From Craterostigma plantagineum (Eukaryota > Streptophyta > Magnoliopsida > Lamiales > Linderniaceae): a stretch of DNA of 64,000 nucleotides. The stretch covers positions 186,001-250,000 of the forward strand of contig JAPQWV010000358.1 in the NCBI GenBank assembly GCA_027422505.1, read 5' to 3'. The position numbers were made by a program, and so were the translations under genes. The notes under the pieces are model-generated. The model was not told the origin of the DNA and did no database searches. It worked only from the letters and a program-made list of their open reading frames with translations. The first letter of the stretch is position 1. Each line of letters starts with the position of its first letter. This document shows positions 58,129 to 64,000 of this stretch, in pieces.

Positions 58129-61100
58129 TGTCACGCCCCGACTACCTAACCGCATAATCTAGCGCATATCTACGTGCCTAGCGAATTTGCAAGTAAAGAA
58201 GTGCACCGAAAACGCGTACAAATTTTTCATTTTTCATTCATGGAATGTAACATCGTTCTATACAAGACAAAAGAATGCATGTCGGACATTAGGGTCCAGA
58301 CATGGTCTAACTACAACGGCGAAGGTGTATCGGCACAGCAAAAGCTCTTATGCGCCCGGCCTCACAGGTCGTCATCCACACACACACGTCCACCCCAAAA
58401 GCAACACGAAGCTCCAAAAGGTTGGCCTTGCCTTCAAAACGCGCTCACATACCGTGATCGCCAGTGCCTACAACACACAACGTAAGGAATGAGCCACCGA
58501 GGCTCAGTAAGCAGAAATCATGCATGTGTGCACGTGTCGCTCCCCCCCGCAACGGCAATCCTCGCCGATGTATACAACACTCGCAAAGGCAATCCTCGCC
58601 GATGCATATAACACTCGCAAAGGCAATCCTCGCCGATGCATATAATAATCGTACCAACGTACTCAGACTAATGTCACTCAGGGCCCTCGGCTAATCTCAC
58701 TATGCACCACAAGAGCTCACGTCCCTCAAGGACAACACGACAGCGGTCCACGCCGGATGGCCGAACCCTAGGATGCACATCGTTCCCCTAGGTCGCCATA
58801 TGATCCCGGTCGTCCCCGACTGTCCGGCGGTCGCTCACGCTGGTAGCCCACACTGAGGTTGCCTACACCAGGGTTCCACCCTGTGTCGCTTACACCCCCA
58901 GGTCGCACCCTCCAGGTCGCACCTTACCGCCACGGGCCATGCCCAAATCCTAACCATAGGATATCAATATATATATCTAAAATAATAGTACGACGACGCT
59001 AAAACGCCGCCCTGGTAGCATAGTAGACAGCCCCTGACTCAACTACGAGTCGACACACTTGCCCACATCGGCAAGTCCTCGTCGCGTACATGCGACACAT
59101 CATTACGCACACTCAACCCCACGACCCTTCCTCACGAGTTCGTGTGTGCACGTGAGTATGCATATGCAGATGCAAGTAAATGCAACATAGACTTACCACA
59201 TTTAAATACTTAAATCAATTTACGAAGTCATGAAACCACGTAAGCACGTAATCACACAAATTAGGCACGTAAAACAAGTTGTGTGTCGTAGTTGGACCTC
59301 TACTTACCTGTCGTCCGTAGATTAGCAGTCACCTGACCCGTAAGTGTTCCTAAGTCCCGACCTTAGGCATGAAAATTGGTGTCAGTGCGCTATTGTATTT
59401 AGTGGCTCAAGTATGCTAATCTCCAAACCCTAAATGTACGTTATGGGTGTGTTAGTCTAATCGGTATTTCACGAAATTGGCTTCGGGTGAGCCTCGAGCT
59501 TGGTGTCGGAAAGATCTCGACATTTGTTTTGGTATAAAACTCGGTATTATACATATAAAGGTTCGACATTTTAGATGGTGGACAAGGGTCTTCGACATTT
59601 ATGATTGAAAATGTCGACATGAAGCTCACCATGAGTCTTGACATTATTAGAAATAAATCTCGAGTTGTATGGTAATTAGGTCTCGACATTTGAATTATTT
59701 AGAAATCTCGACACTTAGTAATCTCGACATTTTAACCCAAATGTCGAGTGATATGTTGGACTTAGATTTCGGGTTTTAATTCAACAAAATGTCGACATAA
59801 ATTTTAGCCTGAATCTCGACATTTTCCTAACATTTCGACATCTTTCTTAGCAAGGTTTCGACATTTATACCGATTTATTTGAACCCGACATTTTATCATG
59901 CATCTCGACATTTTTACTCGGCTCGACATCTTCTTTAGTATAAGGACTCGACATTTTAACTATCTTAGCTCGACATTTTTATTCCTATTTATCTCGACAT
60001 CCTATTCATTCGATTAATAAATCTCGGCACTTACTACATCTCGACATTTAACTCGACATTCTACCCTTATCATTTCGACATTTATACAATGGAAATCTCG
60101 ATATGACAATTCGACATCTTAGCTATCATTCGGCATTATATCTATTACTCGACATTTTGTATATGTTCATGAACTTGACATTTAATGATTTAAAGATCTC
60201 GACATCTTGGAACATAAAATGTCGACATGAGATTTCACCTCGACATTTTTCCTAACATGGCTTCGACTTTGGGTTTCGACATTTTCATTAGGAAATGTCG
60301 ACATGATATTTACATGGTATCTCGACATTTATTAAAATGTCGATATAGGTTTAGTCGACATTTCATGCGACAGTTCGACATTTCCTACGACATTTATCAT
60401 CTTCTTCGATTTTCCGTCGTTCTTCTCCCTCGAATTCACTTCGCAGCTTGTTCTACCTAGCATTCTAAGTTCTAAATCACATGCTATGCTACTTAACTTC
60501 ATATTTGCTCAAACAAACATCCTTAGTACAAACCTAAGCTCGAAATTTAGCTAAACAATTCTTAGTATAAAAATAGAAATGGTTTAAGGGATTTTCGTCA
60601 CTTACAATTTCGGGGTTCCAAGCTAGCTCGAAGTGTCCCTTACGTTTCTTCTTCTCTCGGCTCTTTCTTCTTTCCTCTTTCTTTTCGTGGGTTCTTAGGT
60701 AAGGTTATGGGGTTTTTAACTTTCATATGGCTTTTCATAGATATTTCGTTGTGATGGAACAAGCTTGGCGTGGGTTTTCCATAATTTAGGGATCTTGTTT
60801 GCTAACTTCATTTCTAAGGATGTTGGGCTCAAGTTTGAGGTCTCATTTGGGCCTAAGTTTGGATTTAATTATAGCCCATTAGTACTATAGTCTAATTTTC
60901 TTTCATGATCCAATTTCCTTGTCCAACTTTCGAAAATTCCTAAATAAGTTAGGGGTCACTTGGTACGAATTAATTGCACTAAATTCAAGAAATCGCCTAA
61001 GCACGAAATTTTCTACACAATTTTCAAGTAAGTCACATAAGCATGAAGGTAACACACGAAAAGCATGTAATTGCATTCTATATTTTATGCAAATTTATTG

Positions 61101-61132
61101 GCCCTACTATTCACGAGGACCCGGGTGCTACA
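58129..61132 (-). repeat. 5' LTR of E6 (3,004 bp)
   Basis: Same tips and modules as the left LTR, followed by the target duplication CTTTT. Differences from the left copy are a few transitions, transversions and two one-base indels. No gene inside. Confidence 0.94.
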
Positions 61133-61431
61133 CTTTTTGTCTATCATATATTAACAATGTTTTGACCTGTGTTTTGGGCATCATGACGCTGTAAACAAGT
61201 GTTGTTGACAATGTTTTTGAATTTCCATCTGATTTTGAACTTGTTACGAGAAGTGCTGCTATGAACAAATTCTGGCCAACTATTCCTGAAATTTTGCTGA
61301 AAATCCGATGTAATCAAATGAGTTGACTATTGCAATCTTAATCTTACAAATGAAATTCATTCTTAAACAATAATAATGGCTGCAAAAGAACAATAAAAAG
61401 CCAAGTAATTCATACAAGTTTCATAACAACA
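61133..61431. other. MULE spacer between transposase and GRF gene
   Basis: About 300 bp of AT-rich MULE sequence, probably the 3' ends of the two convergent genes. It begins with a copy of TTTGTCTATC(A/G)TATATTAAC, also present at about 50432-50452 on the other side of E6. E6 therefore sits between two short direct repeats. Nothing else recognised. Confidence 0.55.
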
Positions 61432-61974
61432 TCAAGCACCATCAATTGCAAGAAATTTTGACTCAACACTTTCGCCATTTGTTAAACACACAAGCCAAAT
61501 AACACAGCAAAAAACTAAAGCTGACAAGATGGTTTTGAATCGTCTATTTTCTTTCTTCATCTTCAAGTTCTCCATCTTGAGTTTGAAGTTTTCATTTCTT
61601 AGCTCGCCCAACATCTCTTGTTTACCTCGTCCAACACCTCATCCAACCTCTTGCTTTCTTGAGTTTCGACTTTTTCCAAATCGGCTTTCAATTTGTTGAT
61701 TTTTCTTAAAAGGCCGGGTATGACTTCCTTCGATCGCTGGCAGATTTCCGGGTCCATCCAAATCCAAAAACTACATTGTTCATCCTGAAATAAAGAAGAA
61801 ACCAAACCAATCGAAATACAAAATATTTAATTGAGCAAGGCCTATCGAATTACCAAACGTTTCTTGCAACTGGCAAATCTTCACGACGGATTCTCGTTTG
61901 TACATGACGTCGTGATTCGACGGAACACCACAGTAACAAACGGGACCATTCATTGTTGAGTAATTTCTTGCCAT
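61432..61974 (-). pseudogene. GRF-type zinc-finger protein with membrane tail, carried by MULE
   Basis: Minus-strand gene with start MARNYSTMNGPVCYCG at 61974. GRF zinc-finger residues follow in order: C-Y-C-G, then (in a shifted frame) N-P-S-stop-R-F-A-S-C, then across a 69-bp intron (61785-61853, GTAATT...TTTCAG) C-S-F-W-I-W-M-D-P-E. A Lys/Glu/Leu heptad region (about 61500-61720) looks like a coiled coil. After a second frameshift near 61625, a hydrophobic stretch (TILSALVFCCVIWLVCLTN) forms a single membrane segment near the C-terminus. The layout matches the plant family annotated as At4g04775-like. One premature stop and two frameshifts make this copy dead. Its place inside the MULE, convergent with the transposase, suggests an accessory gene. 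Confidence 0.75.
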
Positions 61975-62271
61975 ATGATCTCTCCACTTGTAACCCTAAT
62001 CGATCTTTGCACCTGTGGATGTTAATCTAAGATCTACAACGCAATCGGCCTAATTTGGACCTAATAGACGCTAATTTTGCTCAGCATTGCTCCAAGCTCT
62101 CTGCTTCATCGTGTCGATATGTAGCCTCACTGTCCACTTTTCTTTCCATTTTCATGTTTCTATCATTTAGCTTCTATGTGTTTCAATTTCTTTTATCTTT
62201 TTCTTTTGTTTAATGGAAATGTCTAATTTGCGCTTAATTTTGGGCAACCGGATGGTTAACCGGCGACTTTT
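61975..62271 (-). other. leader region of MULE GRF gene
   Basis: Between the GRF start codon and the right inverted repeat. Probably the 5' UTR and promoter of the minus-strand gene; no clear TATA box picked out. Confidence 0.4.
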
Positions 62272-62392
62272 GTCAAAAGAACCAAAAGTGACACAATTTA
62301 CAAATTTTAGGAACCAAAACGGCACATCATAAAGTATAAGCACCAATAGTGAAACTTTGGTATAGTTTAAGAACCAAATTTGCCATTTAATC
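62272..62392 (-). repeat. right terminal inverted repeat of MULE
   Basis: Reverse complement pairs with 47150-47271. The outer bases are followed by the 9-bp duplication TTTATTTTT. Confidence 0.88.
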
Positions 62393-63698
62393 TTTATTTT
62401 TCTTAGATTGACCAGATTAAATAGTGAATATGACTTTTGACTTAGAGCGTCTGCACCAACGTTCGTTTTTCCAAGGTGATATTCTGTATTAGAATCATAG
62501 TCCTTTAATAGTTCAATCCGACGTTGATGTCTCATGTTCAATTCTTTCTGTCTCAACAAATGTTTCAAACTTTTATGATCGGTAAATCTGAATGGTTGTG
62601 ACATATAGGTAGTGCCGTCGTATCTTTAATGCGGACACCACAGCCGCTAATTCCAGATCATGAGTTGGATAGACGTCTCATACGGCTTTAGTTGTCTAGA
62701 CGCATATGCCACTACTTCTCCATGTTGCATCAAAACACATCCCAATTCTTGATGAGATGTGACGCTATAAATCACAAAACCATATGTACCCGATGGAATA
62801 GTTAACACAGGAGTTGTAGTTAATCGCTTCTTTAATTCCTCAAAACTCTTCTGGAATTCTTCAGTCCATTTGAATACAGTTCCTTTACGTAATAACTTTG
62901 TCACTGGGGCAGGTATGAGGGAAAAGTTTTCGACAAATCGTCGATAATTACAAGCCAATCCTAGAAAACTGCGAACTTCTACCACATCCCGTGACTTTCC
63001 CATTTAATTCACTGCCTCAATTTTCTTTGATCAACATGAATACCGTCGCCAGAAACCACGTGCCCTAAAATACTACTTGATCTAACCACTCACACTTTGA
63101 AAGCTTTGCATACAACCTCTTTTCTCGCAAGGTCTGAAGTACGATTCTCAAATATTGTTCGTGTTCTTCTTTTGACTTAGAATATATCCGAATGTCATCA
63201 ATGAAGACGATCACAAATTGGTCCAGGTAAGGATGGAAACACCATTCATTAATGCCGTAACAGGGGCATTCATTATTCCGAAGGCATAACTAAAAATTCG
63301 TAATGCTCATATCTCGTTCTAAAAGCAGTTTTTGGAATATCACCTTCTGTAATCTTTATTTGTTGGTATCCCGATCTTAGGTCAATCATTGAAAAGACCT
63401 TAGAACCTTGTAGTTGATCGAACAAGTCATCGATTCGAGGTAGGTACTTATTTTTCACTGTCACCTTGTTCGACTGCCTGTAATCGATACACAATCTGAT
63501 CGTACCATCCTTCTTTTTAACAAAGACCAGGTGCTCCCCAAGGTGATACGCTTGGTCGTATATAACCTTTGTCTAATAATTTCTTCAATTGTACCTTCAA
63601 CTCATTCAGCTCAATTAGTGCCATTTGATACGGCGGAATCGAAATCGTTTTCGTGCCTTGTCGAAGTTCGTGTCTTGTCGAAGTTCGATAGTAAATTC
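62393..63698 (-). pseudogene. pol: gypsy E5 pol, RT and RNase H part
   Basis: From 63698 downward: region before RT ([32 protein letters not shown]), RT ([55 protein letters not shown]) with the catalytic IDD region near 63190 in a broken frame. RT thumb and RNase H follow in 62647-63003 ([35 protein letters not shown]) and 62401-62604 (TDHKSLKHLLRQKELNMRHQRR, ADALSQK), where the MULE interrupts. Gag, protease and LTRs are not seen. Confidence 0.86.
63652..63685. repeat. 17-bp tandem duplication in E5 pol
   Basis: CGTGCCTTGTCGAAGTT is followed at once by CGTGTCTTGTCGAAGTT. The 17-bp gain shifts the pol frame between E-L-R-Q and its repeat. Confidence 0.85.
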
Positions 63699-64000
63699 TT
63701 TTTTTTTGGAAAACGTTCACTTAAAGGAAAAAAAATAGGAGTACAAGTACAGCGTGCATGATATCGCTCATGACGCACCAAACGGTAGTGTTCAAATAAC
63801 CAGGTAGCACATCGTAAAAACCAAACAGCCCAGACAACCTACAGGTCGCAAAAGACCTCAGCCAGCAAAGAAAACAGAGTCAAGTCAGAGGCTATAGTAA
63901 GAGTCGACAACCATAACCAGCAACAGGTTCCTGGGACCAGATGAGGTACCAGCAGGACTGCCGGCCGAAGTGCACGCAAACGCAAAAACGCACAAAGATG
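63699..64000 (-). mobile_element. LINE-c, probable 3' end of a non-LTR element
   Basis: A nine-base T run (63699-63707) marks a poly(A) tail on the minus strand, abutting E5 pol. The 290 bp beyond read on the minus strand as a non-coding, T-rich 3' end running off the window. No LTR, inverted repeat or coding homology. It differs from the LINE-a/b tails. A processed transcript is the main alternative. Confidence 0.45.

Larger units (their letters stand above)
50463..61132 (-). mobile_element. young Tekay-like chromovirus E6 nested in the MULE
   Basis: Target duplication CTTTT (50458-50462 and 61133-61137). LTRs are both 3,004 bp, read TGTAGCACCC...CGTGACA on the minus strand, and differ at about nine sites by eye. 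Primer site at 58114-58125, gag 56750-57973, pol 53501 to about 56870, polypurine tract 53467-53480. It is as young as or younger than E4, yet the internal region has several frameshifts and a stop. Confidence 0.95.
47150..62392 (+). mobile_element. Mutator-like transposon (MULE) split by gypsy E6
   Basis: Terminal inverted repeats of about 120 bp (47150-47271 and 62272-62392) start GAGTAAACGGC / GATTAAATGGC. They are flanked by 9-bp duplications TTTATTTGT (47141-47149) and TTTATTTTT (62393-62401), eight of nine matching. E5 pol reads up to each side. Without E6 the MULE is about 4.6 kb and holds a plus-strand transposase and a minus-strand GRF-zinc-finger gene, convergent with each other. 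Both genes are decayed. Confidence 0.9.

Noticed and set aside
62393..62401. MULE boundary at the GGCAAATTTGG motif
   Set aside because: Placing the ends there leaves no target duplication; moving eight bases outward gives matching inverted ends and a 9-bp duplication with one mismatch.

Overview
The window looks like a heterochromatic stretch of a large flowering-plant nuclear genome, probably a eudicot. The grounds are chromodomain Ty3/gypsy elements with an initiator-Met tRNA primer site, an Athila element with the tRNA-Asp primer site, a Sirevirus-type Ty1/copia element, L1-type LINEs with a DUF4283-type ORF1, and a Mutator-like transposon (MULE). I found no host gene, tRNA or rRNA. Nearly every base belongs to a mobile element, and most of these sit inside one another.

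Layout. (1) 2-4272: end of a Ty3/gypsy element E1 (+), gag joined almost directly to a 3' LTR. (2) 4273-4464: 3' tip of a LINE (LINE-a, +), into which E1 inserted. (3) 4465-6245: pol wreck of gypsy E2 (-), the host of LINE-a. (4) 6246-23818: Athila (-), with 5' LTR, primer site, gag-protease and most of pol; its 3' end is lost. It is split by a complete Sirevirus (+, 9051-19480, target duplication CCTCT). (5) 23819-29143: 3' half of gypsy E3 (+). (6) 29144-46006: an almost full-length L1-type LINE (LINE-b, +) split by a complete Tekay-like gypsy E4 (-, 33741-44550, target duplication ACCGT). (7) 46007-63698: gypsy E5 pol (-), split by a MULE (47150-62392, 9-bp target duplication with one mismatch). 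The MULE is itself split by a young gypsy E6 (-, 50463-61132, target duplication CTTTT). (8) 63699-64000: 3' end of a third LINE (-).

The coding parts are gag, protease, RT/RNase H, integrase and chromodomain for the LTR elements; ORF1 and EN-RT for the LINE; and a mudrA-type transposase for the MULE. Almost all are broken. E4 is the best preserved, with one frameshift visible in about 1,490 codons.

Four things stand out. The MULE carries a second, convergently oriented gene for a GRF-zinc-finger, coiled-coil, membrane-tail protein, a layout recalling mudrA/mudrB of maize MuDR. Each long LTR family holds its own dense array of a short CG-centred palindrome or related motif. Four related gypsy LTR families share a conserved splice-donor/acceptor pair that would define an intron of about 0.65-0.84 kb inside the LTR. 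The Sirevirus carries a large third ORF with a lysine-rich leader and a globular domain. All calls rest on reading the sequence and on family knowledge; no database search was run.
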